44,680 bases of DNA from Parvularculaceae bacterium (GTDB lineage: Bacteria > Pseudomonadota > Alphaproteobacteria > Caulobacterales > Parvularculaceae): positions 1-44,680 of the forward strand of contig JACADZ010000059.1 of NCBI GenBank assembly GCA_013389105.1, written 5' to 3'. This document shows positions 24,767 through 33,211 of this stretch, piece after piece (positions within the stretch are counted from its first letter, which is position 1; each line of letters begins with the position of its first letter). The notes below the pieces were generated by a model. That model searched no databases. It was not told the origin of the DNA and saw nothing but the letters and a program-made list of their open reading frames with translations. Both the position numbers and the translations under genes were made by a program.

Positions 24767-26878
24767 ATGACGCGCAGGCTTATCGCGGCGGGGCTCGCCT
24801 TTGTTGCGTCCACCTGCCTCACAATCGACGCGGCGCTTGCGCAGGCGGACGACCTGGCGGGCGACGGGGCGGCCGGGGAAGCCGCCGGCGAAGCGCCCGC
24901 CCCGGACGACGATCTGTTCGCGCGGGACTCCTTTTCGGTCACGCCGATCATCTGCCCGTTCAAAGGCCAGTTCGACTACAAGCCCGGCGAAATCTCCTGC
25001 GGGCTCATCACGGTGCCTGAGAACCGCGAGCGGCCGCGCTCGCGGAAGATCCAGTTGCATTACGTGAAACTGGCGGCGAGGAAGCCCGCCCGCTGGGACG
25101 AGGCGAAAGACGGCGAGTGGAAGAAGCGCGAGGACCCGATCATCTATCTGACGGGCGGCCCCGGCGTCGCCGTCACCGGCTACGCCCTGCGCCTTAAGGA
25201 TCACGGCGCGCGCGACGTTCGCGACATGTACATTCTCGAGCAGCGCGGCGTCGGCTATTCCGGCGACTACTGCCCGCTCTATTCAAACGTCGATCCGGCG
25301 GCGACGAACGTCCACACTTGGGAGGAATATCTCGCTGCGCGGATGAAGCCGATCGAGGCGTGTTTCGCCGCCGCCAAGGCCCGCGGCGTCGATCTTTCCG
25401 CCTACAACTCGATCGAGAACGCCCGCGACGTCCACGCGCTCCGCCGCGCGCTCGGCATTGAGAAATGGAACGTCTGGGGCATCTCCTACGGCTCGATCCT
25501 CGGCCAGGCCTATATCAAGGAGGATCCCGAAGGCGTCCGCGCCGCCGTGCTCGACGCCATCGTGCCGCTGGTGCAGGGCGCCCACTTCCAGACCGTCGGC
25601 ACGTTCCTGCAGCGCGACCTCGATCTCCTTGAGAAGGCGTGCGCGACGAGCGCGGTCTGCAAGGCGCATTTTCCCGATCTCGACGGCCGGCTCGAAGCGG
25701 CCATGCTGGCGGTGCGAAAGGAGCCGATCAAGCTGAAGGCCCTCGACCCGGAGCTCGCCCCGACCGGCGAGGTCACGATCTTCGACGACATCGTCCCGGC
25801 GCTGCCGTTTCAGATGCTCTACGAGCAGAAAAACTACGGATCGATCCCGGCCTTCATCGAGGCCTTCGCGGCGTTGATCGAAAGGCGCGACTTTGAAGGC
25901 CTGCGGGCGCTGACCGCGTCCGGCGGTCCGGGCGGCGTCGACGTCAGCCAGGGCATGTACAACGCCATCATGTGCAATGACGGCTGGGCCTTCGATCTCG
26001 CCCGCGCCATCGAACAGGATCTCGCCGCGGAGCCCGTGTTCGGACGCATGCAGGGGAGTCCGGAAGTCGGCGAGGCGATCGCGAAGGTCTGCCGGAAATA
26101 CGGCATGGACCCGCGGCCGGCCGAGCAATACGCGCCGGTCGAAACCGACCTGCGCATCGTGATCGCCAACGGCGAAATGGACCCGATCACCCCGCCCATG
26201 CTCGCGAAATCGATCCTGCCAGGCCTCTCGAACGCGACCTATGTCGAGTTTCCCTACGCCGGCCACGGGCCGACGCGCTCGGTCAAGTGCGGCGGCGCCT
26301 TCGTGACCAAATTCTTCGACAATCCCGACGGCGAGCTGGACCGTTCGTGTGCGGACGACATGAAGCCGCCCGAGTTCGTCGGCCCGCTGTTCGAGACGCA
26401 GGCGCCGTTGCGCATCGCGACCGCGATCGCAGAAACGCCGCCGATGGCCCTCGCCCTCGGCCTGTGGATCGGGCTGCCGGCTTTCTTCCTCGTCTTCGGC
26501 GCGATCAATTACGTCATGGCCCCTGCGTCGCGCCTCATCGACGGCGCGAAATCCCTGCGCGAGGCGGGCGTCAGGCCCCTCGCCTGGCTGACCGCCGCGA
26601 CCGGCGCCGCAAGCGCCCTCGGCCTCGCCGCGGCGGTCGGCGCGAGCGCGGCCGCCAATGAGTTCCTCCTGATCGTCGGCCTGCTCGGCTGGGCGAAGGG
26701 CTACGCCGCCGCGGGCCTTGTCTCCGCCGCGCTGGGCGTCGTGCTGTTCGTTTCGACGATCCTCAATCGCGGCAGGGAACACCGGTCGCCGGGGGTTATT
26801 TCCGGCCTCATGGTCACGTCCTTGAGCGCCGTTGCGCTCGGGGCGTTCCTGGCGCGCTGGGACCTCCTGCCGTTCTAG
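24767..26878 (+). CDS. Secreted/membrane alpha/beta hydrolase with C-terminal membrane helices
   Basis: The 703-residue protein starts at ATG 24767, giving a clean signal peptide (MTRRLIAAGLAFVASTCLTI, cut near ALAQA). The hydrolase resembles proline iminopeptidase/TAP-type enzymes: oxyanion GGPG at 130-133, nucleophile S240 in GISYGS, an acid in NGEMDPITPP, and the His in PYAGHGPTRS. After the catalytic domain there are about four hydrophobic segments, including LALGLWIGLPAFFLVFGAIN, LLIVGLLGWA and AALGVVLFVSTIL, so the enzyme is anchored with its active site probably in the periplasm. Substrate is unknown; peptidase or esterase action is possible. Confidence 0.85.
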   Translation: MTRRLIAAGLAFVASTCLTIDAALAQADDLAGDGAAGEAAGEAPAPDDDLFARDSFSVTPIICPFKGQFDYKPGEISCGLITVPENRERPRSRKIQLHYVKLAARKPARWDEAKDGEWKKREDPIIYLTGGPGVAVTGYALRLKDHGARDVRDMYILEQRGVGYSGDYCPLYSNVDPAATNVHTWEEYLAARMKPIEACFAAAKARGVDLSAYNSIENARDVHALRRALGIEKWNVWGISYGSILGQAYIKEDPEGVRAAVLDAIVPLVQGAHFQTVGTFLQRDLDLLEKACATSAVCKAHFPDLDGRLEAAMLAVRKEPIKLKALDPELAPTGEVTIFDDIVPALPFQMLYEQKNYGSIPAFIEAFAALIERRDFEGLRALTASGGPGGVDVSQGMYNAIMCNDGWAFDLARAIEQDLAAEPVFGRMQGSPEVGEAIAKVCRKYGMDPRPAEQYAPVETDLRIVIANGEMDPITPPMLAKSILPGLSNATYVEFPYAGHGPTRSVKCGGAFVTKFFDNPDGELDRSCADDMKPPEFVGPLFETQAPLRIATAIAETPPMALALGLWIGLPAFFLVFGAINYVMAPASRLIDGAKSLREAGVRPLAWLTAATGAASALGLAAAVGASAAANEFLLIVGLLGWAKGYAAAGLVSAALGVVLFVSTILNRGREHRSPGVISGLMVTSLSAVALGAFLARWDLLPF

Positions 26879-27020
26879 GACCGGGACGTTCGGTCGCGCC
26901 CGCGGCGGAACGCAATCGATCACCTCGGACGCATGAATATTGCAGGCCTACCGGCCCACGGCTAAGCCGACAGATTGGACGGGCTCGCCACATCGGCGGC
27001 CGCACGGGAGAGACGACGGG

Positions 27021-28592
27021 ATGACGACGGCGACGGACGCAAAGCCACGGCTCAAAGGCGGCTTTGAGCCGTGGATGGCGGCCCTCGGCGTCGCGCTCGC
27101 CCTGTCGATCGTCCTGTTCTGGGACGCCTTCGGCGACCTCTGGATGCGTTGGGGCGCGCAGCAGGAACTCTCGCACAGCTATTTCATCCCGGTCATCTCG
27201 GCCTGGCTCGTGTGGACCAATCGCAAAGAAGTCATGGCGAGCATCGGCGAGCCTTCGCTGGCCGGGGCCGGACTCTTCGCCCTCGCCTGTCTGCTCGCGC
27301 TCCTCGGGCGCGTGACGGAGAGCTTCCTCTTCCAGCAGATCGGCATCGTCGTCGCCGTCGCCGGACTGACGGCCGCGTTCGGCGGCCTGTCCCTGCTGCG
27401 AACCACAGCGGCGCCGATCGCGTTTCTCTTGTTCGCCGTGCCGCCGCCCTACATGCTGATCACCATCCTTTCATGGAAGTTTCAGGAGTGGTCGTCGATC
27501 CTCGGCGTCGCGATGATCAAGCTGATGGACATCCCGGTCTTCCTTACCGGGAACATCATCGACCTCGGGGAATACAAGCTGCAGGTGGCCGAGGCCTGCT
27601 CGGGCCTGCGCTATCTCTTCCCGTTCCTCTCGCTCGGCGTGATGACCGCCTACATCTATCGAGGGCCGCTCTGGCACAAGGCGGCGATCGTGCTCGCGAC
27701 GGTGCCGATCACCATCCTCATGAACAGCTTCCGCATCGCCGTGACCGGCGCCCTGGTTCAGGCCTACGGCACGAGCCACGCCGAGGGGGCCTTGCATTTC
27801 TTCGAGGGCTGGGTCGTGTTCCTGCTGTGCCTTGCCGCGCTCTTCGCCGTGGTGGCCGCGCTGGGGCTGCTGCAGAAGCCGCGCGTATCGGCGCTGTCGG
27901 CGCTCGGCTCGCCGGAACTGCGCCCGACGGCCCCGAGCGCCAGCCGCCTCAAACGACTTCCCTCGCTCGGCGGCCTTGCGGCGCTCGCGGCCGCGACGCT
28001 TGTCGCCGCACGGGCCGCGTCCGTCGATTCGCTGATCACGCCGCCGCGCGCCGACTTCGATCAGCTGCCCGCGGAATTTTCCGGCTGGCGTTCGCAGATT
28101 CGCGAACTCACTCCCGAAATCGCCGACGTTATCGGCGCCGACGACACCATCGTCGTCGACATGGTCTCGCCGGCGGGCGATCATCTCAACGTCTACGCCG
28201 CCTATCTTGAGGCGCGGCGCGACGGCCGTTCCTGGCACAGCCCGCGCCAGTGCATCCCGGGCGGCGGCTGGGAGATTCGCAGCCACACGGTCGTCGACGG
28301 CGGCCGCTTCAACGGCGCGCCGCTACGCTACAACCGACTCCTCATCGAGAACCGCGGCGCGCGCCAGCTGGTCTACTACTGGTATCCGCAGCGCGGACGG
28401 AATCTCGCCAACGAATTCATGATGCGCTTCTGGCTCACCTACGACGCGGTGACGCGTCATCGCTCTGACGGTGCGATGGTCCGTCTCATGACCGTCGTCA
28501 ACAGCGGGGAGACGCTCGAGGCCGCCGAAGCGCGGCTTCAGGCCGCCCTGGCGAAAATGGAAGGCTTTCTGCCGAAATACGTCCCGCTGTAG
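27021..28592 (+). CDS. Exosortase with C-terminal EpsI domain (XrtD-like)
   Basis: The 523-residue protein begins at ATG 27021. The first ~300 residues are a multi-pass exosortase with the transpeptidase-like triad C193 (AEACSGLRY), R238 (NSFRIAVTG) and H259 (LHFFEGWVVF). From about 340 an EpsI domain (DUF3485) follows: LPAEFSGWRSQIREL, then SWHSPRQCIPGGGWEI. This fusion is typical of exosortases such as XrtD, associated with VPEID-CTERM proteins. Exosortases cut the C-terminal sorting signal of exported proteins. The gene is not within a visible polysaccharide cluster; the only candidate substrate in the window is the PEP-CTERM protein at 19803. Confidence 0.9.
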   Translation: MTTATDAKPRLKGGFEPWMAALGVALALSIVLFWDAFGDLWMRWGAQQELSHSYFIPVISAWLVWTNRKEVMASIGEPSLAGAGLFALACLLALLGRVTESFLFQQIGIVVAVAGLTAAFGGLSLLRTTAAPIAFLLFAVPPPYMLITILSWKFQEWSSILGVAMIKLMDIPVFLTGNIIDLGEYKLQVAEACSGLRYLFPFLSLGVMTAYIYRGPLWHKAAIVLATVPITILMNSFRIAVTGALVQAYGTSHAEGALHFFEGWVVFLLCLAALFAVVAALGLLQKPRVSALSALGSPELRPTAPSASRLKRLPSLGGLAALAAATLVAARAASVDSLITPPRADFDQLPAEFSGWRSQIRELTPEIADVIGADDTIVVDMVSPAGDHLNVYAAYLEARRDGRSWHSPRQCIPGGGWEIRSHTVVDGGRFNGAPLRYNRLLIENRGARQLVYYWYPQRGRNLANEFMMRFWLTYDAVTRHRSDGAMVRLMTVVNSGETLEAAEARLQAALAKMEGFLPKYVPL

Positions 28593-28613
28593 GCGGGCCG
28601 ATCTCGGGCAACC

Positions 28614-29426
28614 TCAGACGCGGCTCAGCGTTTCGAGGGCCGCGGCGTGCAGTTCCGCGCTCGCCGCGGCGATCACTCGTCCCCGATCCTGACTGCCGAG
28701 GGGCTCGCCGCGCCAGTCGGTGATGACGCCGCCCGCCCCCTCGACGATGGGGGCCAGCGCCGAAAAATCGTGGCGCTTGAGGCTCGCCTCCACCACGAGA
28801 TCGATCTCGCCGAGCGCGAGGAGGCCGTAGCCGTAGGCGTCGAGGCTGAACCGCGCAAGCCGGCTGGCCTCGCACAGAACGCTGAAGGCCTCGGCCTCGT
28901 CGGCGGTGAAATAGGCGGTCCGGCGCGGATCGGTCGTAGTGATGCGCGCGGCTTTCAGATCTTTGACGCCGCTCGTGCGACAGGGGCGCCGGCGCCCGCC
29001 GCGATGAAATTCGGCGCCGCCGGAATGACCGATCCACCGCTCGTCCGTATAGGGTTGATCGATGAGGCCGAGCACCGGCGCGCCGCCCTTCTCAAGGGCG
29101 ATGAGGGTCGCCCAGCTCGCGACGCCGCAGACGAAGGCCCGCGTCCCGTCGACAGGATCCATCACCCAGCGCCATTCGGCTTCCGCGCGATGGACGCCGA
29201 ACTCCTCGCCGATAATGCCGTGGTCGGGATAAATCGCCGCGATCATTCGGCGCATGACGCGTTCCGCCTCGCGGTCCGCCTCGGTGACGGGATCGAACCA
29301 GATGCCGGCCTTGTTGTGAACCTCTGTTCCCGCTCGAAAGCGCGCAAGCGTTTCGGCCCGCGCCGCGTCCGCGAGCCGGGCCGCAAACGCGACGTGGGAC
29401 GAAAGGTCAAGGTCCGACGGAGGCAT
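28614..29426 (-). CDS. hisN: Inositol-monophosphatase-family enzyme, probable histidinol-phosphatase
   Basis: The 270-residue protein has the Mg-dependent phosphatase motifs of the IMPase family: DPVTEADREAE, GEEFG, the signature DPVDGTRAF, and a late KRHDFSALAPIVEGAGG. The wording of these motifs (DPVTEADR, WVMDPVDGTRAF) is closest to HisN-type histidinol-phosphatases, which complete histidine synthesis in actinobacteria and many alphaproteobacteria. No other his gene is adjacent, so the substrate assignment is tentative. It is convergent with the exosortase gene and ends 21 bp from it. Confidence 0.85.
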   Translation of the reverse strand: MPPSDLDLSSHVAFAARLADAARAETLARFRAGTEVHNKAGIWFDPVTEADREAERVMRRMIAAIYPDHGIIGEEFGVHRAEAEWRWVMDPVDGTRAFVCGVASWATLIALEKGGAPVLGLIDQPYTDERWIGHSGGAEFHRGGRRRPCRTSGVKDLKAARITTTDPRRTAYFTADEAEAFSVLCEASRLARFSLDAYGYGLLALGEIDLVVEASLKRHDFSALAPIVEGAGGVITDWRGEPLGSQDRGRVIAAASAELHAAALETLSRV

Positions 29427-29473
29427 GCGCCATCATGGGCGCGGTCGCCGGCGTGTTTCAAGCTCGCGGAACG

Positions 29474-29872
29474 TCACTCTCCCGACATCGCCTTGGCGAG
29501 ATCGAGAAGGCGCCGACGCGGCTCCTCGCCGAGACTGTAGAAGGCGCGCACGAGATCGATGGTCTCTTTGTTCGAGAAGACGTCGGGGATCGAGCGCAAA
29601 GCGCCCTTCTCATGATGGCCGTTGGTCTCGATGTCGCCTTCGACCAGTTCGTCGCCCGTCAGACCCTCGAAGAAGAACGAGACCGGCACGTCGAGCGCTT
29701 TCGACAGGGACCACAGGCGCGAGGCGGAAATACGATTGGCGCCGCTCTCGTATTTCTGGATCTGCTGGAAGCGGATATTCACCTCGTCGGCGAGCTTTTG
29801 CTGCGTGTATCCGAGTAGCCGGCGGCGCTGGCGAAGGCGCATCCCCACGTGAAGATCGACCGTATTGGCCAT
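29474..29872 (-). CDS. XRE-family transcriptional regulator
   Basis: This 132-residue protein has an N-terminal HTH_3 domain, residues 8-63 (MRLRQRRRLLGYTQQKLADE...ESGANRISASRLWSLSKALD). The C-terminal tail ends FYSLGEEPRRRLLDLAKAMS. It matches the short regulators common in alphaproteobacteria, for which targets are mostly unknown. Upstream on the minus strand lies a GC-rich stem-loop (29888-29920) that could be in its 5' leader. Confidence 0.9.
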   Translation of the reverse strand: MANTVDLHVGMRLRQRRRLLGYTQQKLADEVNIRFQQIQKYESGANRISASRLWSLSKALDVPVSFFFEGLTGDELVEGDIETNGHHEKGALRSIPDVFSNKETIDLVRAFYSLGEEPRRRLLDLAKAMSGE

Positions 29873-29887
29873 TTCTTGCTCTCCTTA

Positions 29888-29920
29888 CCCCGTCAGCGGT
29901 GCGAGCTGACCCATTCGGGG
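29888..29920 (-). promoter_or_regulatory. Stem-loop upstream of the XRE gene
   Basis: CCCCG (29888-29892) and GTCAGC (29892-29897) can pair with CGGGG (29916-29920) and GCTGAC (29905-29910), forming a two-part hairpin 15 bp before the XRE start codon. CTCTCC and GGAGAGAG outside it extend the symmetry, and this includes the likely ribosome-binding site. It could be an operator for autoregulation or an RNA structure that hides the start site. The inverted repeat is visible; the function is inferred. Confidence 0.35.
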
Positions 29921-30100
29921 AGAGAGAGGCAAAGCGCATGCCGACTTCGCTACGCGCGCGAATTCCTCGCCTCGGACGCGACGGGCCGCTTGAGGAATTT
30001 CGTCTGAGGGCGCCGCCGCCCCAAATCGGGACAGAAACCGGCCGGGATGAGGCGACGATCATTCGCCGGTCAGGAATGAGCGCCAACGACGCCGCGCCGG

Positions 30101-31300
30101 TCAGTCGATGATCTTCGCCGAACGAAGCCAGAAATCCTCGTCGAACCCGGGGATTTCGAGATTGGCGATGAATTGGCGGGTGGCCGCGTCCCAGGAGAAT
30201 TTCTCCGCGTGGCGCCGGCATTCTTCCGGGTTCCGGTTCTCCCACGCCTCGAGACAGGCCTTCTTGAGGTCCTCGTTCATGGACCCGCAGCCCTTCGGCG
30301 CGCCGTCGAGAATTTCGAGCGGGCCCCGCACCGGGTAGGCGGCGACGGGCACGCCGCAGGCGAGCGCCTCCACGTTGACGAGGCCGAAAGTGTCGGTGCG
30401 AGAGGGGAAGACGAACACATCCGCGCCCTGATAGTATTTCGTCAGCTCCTCGCCGAATTTCGGCCCCGCGAACACGGCCTCGGGAAACTTCGCTTCGAGC
30501 TCGGCGCGCTGCGGTCCGTCGCCGACGACAAGCTTCGTGCCCGGAAGGTCGAGCGCGACGAAGTCCTCGATGCTTTTCTCAACGGCGAGCCGGCCGACAT
30601 AAAGGAAGACCGGGCGCCTCAGGTGATCGAGGAACGACCGGTCGCCGGGGCGGAAGGCGTTCAAGTCGACGCCGCGCGCCCACAGCCGCATCTTGGTGAA
30701 GCCGCGCTCTTTCAGCTCCTCCATGAGGCCCGGCGTGGCCACCATCATGGCCTCGCCGTCCTTGTGAAAGTCCTTAAGCACGGCGTAGCCCCATGAGATC
30801 GGCACCGCCCAGCGTTCGTTGGCGTATTCAGGAAAGCGCGTATGAAAGCTTGTCGTATACGGATAGCCCCGCCGCTTGCAGAAGCGCCGCGCGGCGCGCC
30901 CCAGAGGCCCTTCCGTCGCAATATGGATCGCGTCCGGCTTGAACTCGTTAATGATCTTGGCGACTCGCCGGTTCGGGAGGATCGAGAGCCGGATTTCCGG
31001 ATAGGAGGGCAGCGGCACCGACTTGAATTCGTTCGGCGTGATGTAGCAGACCTCGTTGCCGAAGCTCGTGAGGATGTTCCCGAGCGTCTCCAGCGTGCGA
31101 ACGACGCCGTTCAACTGCGGCTTCCACGCGTCGGTCGCGATCACGATCTTAAGGCCCTGCCCGGTCTCGTTCGGCATTTCGAACTGGCGCCGCGGCCGCG
31201 TCAGCCGGCCGACGCCTGACGTGATCTTGCGAAGCGTTCCGACCTTCTTGCTAGAAGCCGGCGCGCCGAGATCGGCCTTGGCTGCTTTCTGGTCTGACAT
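30101..31300 (-). CDS. GT4-type glycosyltransferase (family 1)
   Basis: The 399-residue protein starts at ATG 31300 (MSDQKAAKADLG); the open frame extends further upstream but without family similarity. Two Rossmann halves are visible: the N-terminal KIVIATDAWKPQLNGVVRTL with FHTRFPEY, and the C-terminal FLYVGRLAVEKSIEDF, VVGDGPQR and the donor-binding DTFGLVNVEALACGVPVAA. Similar enzymes transfer mannose or glucose to lipids (MgtA/PimB-like). The acceptor is unknown. In many alphaproteobacteria this gene pairs with a metallophosphoesterase; none is seen here. Confidence 0.9.
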   Translation of the reverse strand: MSDQKAAKADLGAPASSKKVGTLRKITSGVGRLTRPRRQFEMPNETGQGLKIVIATDAWKPQLNGVVRTLETLGNILTSFGNEVCYITPNEFKSVPLPSYPEIRLSILPNRRVAKIINEFKPDAIHIATEGPLGRAARRFCKRRGYPYTTSFHTRFPEYANERWAVPISWGYAVLKDFHKDGEAMMVATPGLMEELKERGFTKMRLWARGVDLNAFRPGDRSFLDHLRRPVFLYVGRLAVEKSIEDFVALDLPGTKLVVGDGPQRAELEAKFPEAVFAGPKFGEELTKYYQGADVFVFPSRTDTFGLVNVEALACGVPVAAYPVRGPLEILDGAPKGCGSMNEDLKKACLEAWENRNPEECRRHAEKFSWDAATRQFIANLEIPGFDEDFWLRSAKIID

Positions 31301-31490
31301 GGGAGTCCCGGTGAAAGAGCGAGAGGTGACGCGACGGTGGGCGACCGCTGTAGAATCTAAGCCCGGCAAAGGCGAGCGGATTCGGCTTGTTCTGACCGAC
31401 GGCCAGCCAGTCGAAGAATGGCGGATTACCTCAGCATTTTGCGCTGCAAAAAAATGTTGCAATGCGATAATGCACGCTTTACTTTCGTAT

Positions 31491-31576
31491 TGCGGCGTCG
31501 GTGACGCCGCTGCCCTTCTTGGGCGTTTCCTCCCTAAACTTCACGGCCGCGGGTCCGTCCCGCGGCCGCTTTTCTT
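31491..31576 (+). ncRNA. mmgR: mmgR/suhB-type (alpha-r8) trans-acting sRNA
   Basis: Three hairpins follow each other: GCGGCGTC-ggt-GACGCCGC (31492-31510), GCCC-ttct-GGGC (31512-31523) and the terminator stem at 31545-31567. Between the second and third lies single-stranded GTTTCCTCCCTAAACTTCA. This order and the CUUCUUGGG / UUUCCUCCCUAAACUU core match, from memory, the alphaproteobacterial mmgR (Rfam suhB) sRNA, an Hfq-bound RNA that limits polyhydroxybutyrate granules in Sinorhizobium. The C-rich loop can pair with Shine-Dalgarno sequences. A TTGCAA/TACTTT promoter pair with 17-bp spacing (31457-31485) puts the 5' end near 31491. It lies antisense between two minus-strand genes. Confidence 0.8.
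31545..31576 (+). terminator. Rho-independent terminator of the sRNA
   Basis: GGCCGCGGG (31545-31553) pairs perfectly with CCCGCGGCC (31559-31567) over a TCCGT loop and is followed by GCTTTTCTT. It terminates plus-strand transcription, which only makes sense for the sRNA because both flanking protein genes are on the minus strand. The T-run ends just before the 3' end of the amidohydrolase gene. Confidence 0.88.
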
Positions 31577-31579
31577 AGC

Positions 31580-32485
31580 TTATTCAGCAGCTTGGGCGGG
31601 CCTGAGCGCGGCCGGATCGATACGGGCCAGTTCGGCGATCAGGCGCCGCATATTGGCCTTGAGGGTTTCGAACCCCGACGTCCTCGCGAGGCGGGTCTCG
31701 TCGAGATAAAGCGCGCGGTTGATCTCGATCTGAAGCACATGGACGCCGTCCATGGGACGGCCATACGCGGCAGCCACGAAACCGCCCGCGTAAGGGGCGT
31801 TGCGCGAGACCGTGTAGCCCATGCCGTCGAGCGCGATCTCGACCAGGTTGACGAGGCTCGAGGCGCACGAGGCCCCGAAGCGGTCGCCGAGCACGAAATC
31901 AATGCGCCGGTCGCCGTCCCTGATCGGCGCCACGCCGGCCGAAGGCATGGAGTGGCAATCGATCAGGATGGCGCAGCCGAACTTTCGGCGCGCATTGTCG
32001 AGGAGCTGGCTCAGCGCCTGGTGGTAGGGGTCGTAATGCGAGGACAGGCGTCGCCGCGCCTCGAAATAATTGAGCTTCTTGCCGTAAATGTCCTTGCCGT
32101 CGGCGACGACGCGGGGAATGACGCCGAGCCCCGCGATGACCCGGTTGGATCGCGCGTCGACGGTCCGCGGCAGCGCGTCCGCGAACATGCGCGGGTCGAG
32201 TTCGTGCCGGCTGCGGTTCACATCGACGAAGGCGCGGGGGAACAGCGCCCGCAGAAAAGGCGCTCCAAGGCTCGGCGCATCGTCGAACAGGAGATCGACG
32301 TAGCAGTCCTCCGATTGCCGTAGGCCATGCCGGTCGAGCCGGCTCATGCGCAGAAGTTCGGCCGGATAGCGGCGGCCGCTATGCGGCGAGGCGAACACGA
32401 CGGGCGACGCGAGCGGCTCGGGCGCCAGCACCTCGATCGAGGGCCGTCGCTCGTTTTCGCCGGAATCGAGCCCCTGGTCCGCCAT
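31580..32485 (-). CDS. N-formylglutamate amidohydrolase family protein
   Basis: The 301-residue protein has the family motifs VVFASPHSGRRYP, then PFLRALFPRAFVDVNRSRHEL, then AILIDCHSMPS with likely metal-binding histidines. The enzyme class (HutG-like) hydrolyses N-formylglutamate to glutamate and formate in histidine breakdown, but no other hut genes are near, so this copy may have another amide substrate. It diverges from cpdR; this arrangement with cpdR and tRNA-Val recurs in alphaproteobacteria. Confidence 0.9.
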   Translation of the reverse strand: MADQGLDSGENERRPSIEVLAPEPLASPVVFASPHSGRRYPAELLRMSRLDRHGLRQSEDCYVDLLFDDAPSLGAPFLRALFPRAFVDVNRSRHELDPRMFADALPRTVDARSNRVIAGLGVIPRVVADGKDIYGKKLNYFEARRRLSSHYDPYHQALSQLLDNARRKFGCAILIDCHSMPSAGVAPIRDGDRRIDFVLGDRFGASCASSLVNLVEIALDGMGYTVSRNAPYAGGFVAAAYGRPMDGVHVLQIEINRALYLDETRLARTSGFETLKANMRRLIAELARIDPAALRPAQAAE

Positions 32486-32679
32486 TCATCCGCCCTGTCG
32501 CGACATCCGATGTTAACGTCAAACCGCAGGCTTCGTTAAGGCCGCAGCAGTAAAATTTGAGGAAAGACGTCCCGGCGCGCTTTTTGCTCGGGATCAGAGG
32601 GACCAAATAGGTCGAGGCGCTGTTCAAAAACGGGGCGACGCGCCCTATCGTGGTCGGCGAACAACCAAAGGCGTGACGG

Positions 32680-33039
32680 ATGGCGGCGATACTCCTGGCT
32701 GAAGACGATGAATCAATGCGCCGCTTCCTCAAGAAGGCCCTCGAGAAAGCGGGTCATGTCGTGGTCGAGGCCGCCCAGGGCGACGAGGCCCTGACCGAAC
32801 TTCAGCTGCGGGAATTCGACCTCCTCCTGACCGACATCGTCATGCCGGTCATGGACGGCATTGAGCTCGCGCGTCAGGCCGCCGAAATCGATCCCGAAAT
32901 GAAGATCATGTTCATCACCGGCTTTGCGGCAGTCGCCCTCAATCCGGCGAATAAGGCCCCCCAGGACGCCAAGGTCCTGTCAAAGCCGTTTCACTTGAAG
33001 GACCTCGTCCGCGAAGTCGGGCGCGTCATCGCCGCCTGA
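32680..33039 (+). CDS. cpdR: CpdR, single-domain response regulator of ClpXP proteolysis
   Basis: The 119-residue receiver domain has the acidic pocket (LLAEDDESMRRFL), phosphoacceptor D52 (LLTDIVMPVMDG), the conserved T (MFITGFA) and K (LSKPFHLKDLV). There is no output domain. In Caulobacter, unphosphorylated CpdR brings substrates to the ClpXP protease at the cell pole and so helps remove CtrA and other cell-cycle proteins. It is phosphorylated through CckA-ChpT. The C-terminus ends in Ala-Ala, which would suit its own ClpXP degradation. Identity is strong from sequence and from the tRNA-Val neighbour. Confidence 0.93.
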   Translation: MAAILLAEDDESMRRFLKKALEKAGHVVVEAAQGDEALTELQLREFDLLLTDIVMPVMDGIELARQAAEIDPEMKIMFITGFAAVALNPANKAPQDAKVLSKPFHLKDLVREVGRVIAA

Positions 33040-33124
33040 CGCCGTTCGAGGTCGGGCGATCGGTAGATCCCCCTCCCCCTTCCCTTTTGCCGCTGTCGGG
33101 GATAGAGACGCGCTTCCCTCGGGC

Positions 33125-33199
33125 GGGCGCATAGCTCAGTGGTAGAGCGCCACCTTGACACGGTGGAGGCCCATAGTTCGATCCTATGTGCGCCCACCA
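33125..33199 (+). tRNA. tRNA-Val (anticodon GAC)
   Basis: The acceptor stem GGGCGCA (33125-33131) pairs with TGCGCCC (33189-33195), followed by A and an encoded CCA (33197-33199). The D-arm contains AGCTCAGTGGTAGAGC. The anticodon stem CCACC/GGTGG holds the loop TTGACAC with anticodon GAC. The T-arm has AGTTCGATCCT. All four arms are intact, length 75 nt. Confidence 0.97.
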
Positions 33200-33211
33200 T
33201 TTGTTCTGCGA

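Noticed and set aside
25283-26923. A 546-residue minus-strand reading frame
   Set aside because: It is the antisense of the alpha/beta hydrolase, created by GC-rich codon bias; it is Arg/Gly/Asp-rich and has no family motifs.
32512-32540. Two TTAA elements upstream of cpdR as a possible CtrA-binding site
   Set aside because: The spacing between TTAA elements is 19 bases, not the 7 of the TTAA-N7-TTAA consensus.
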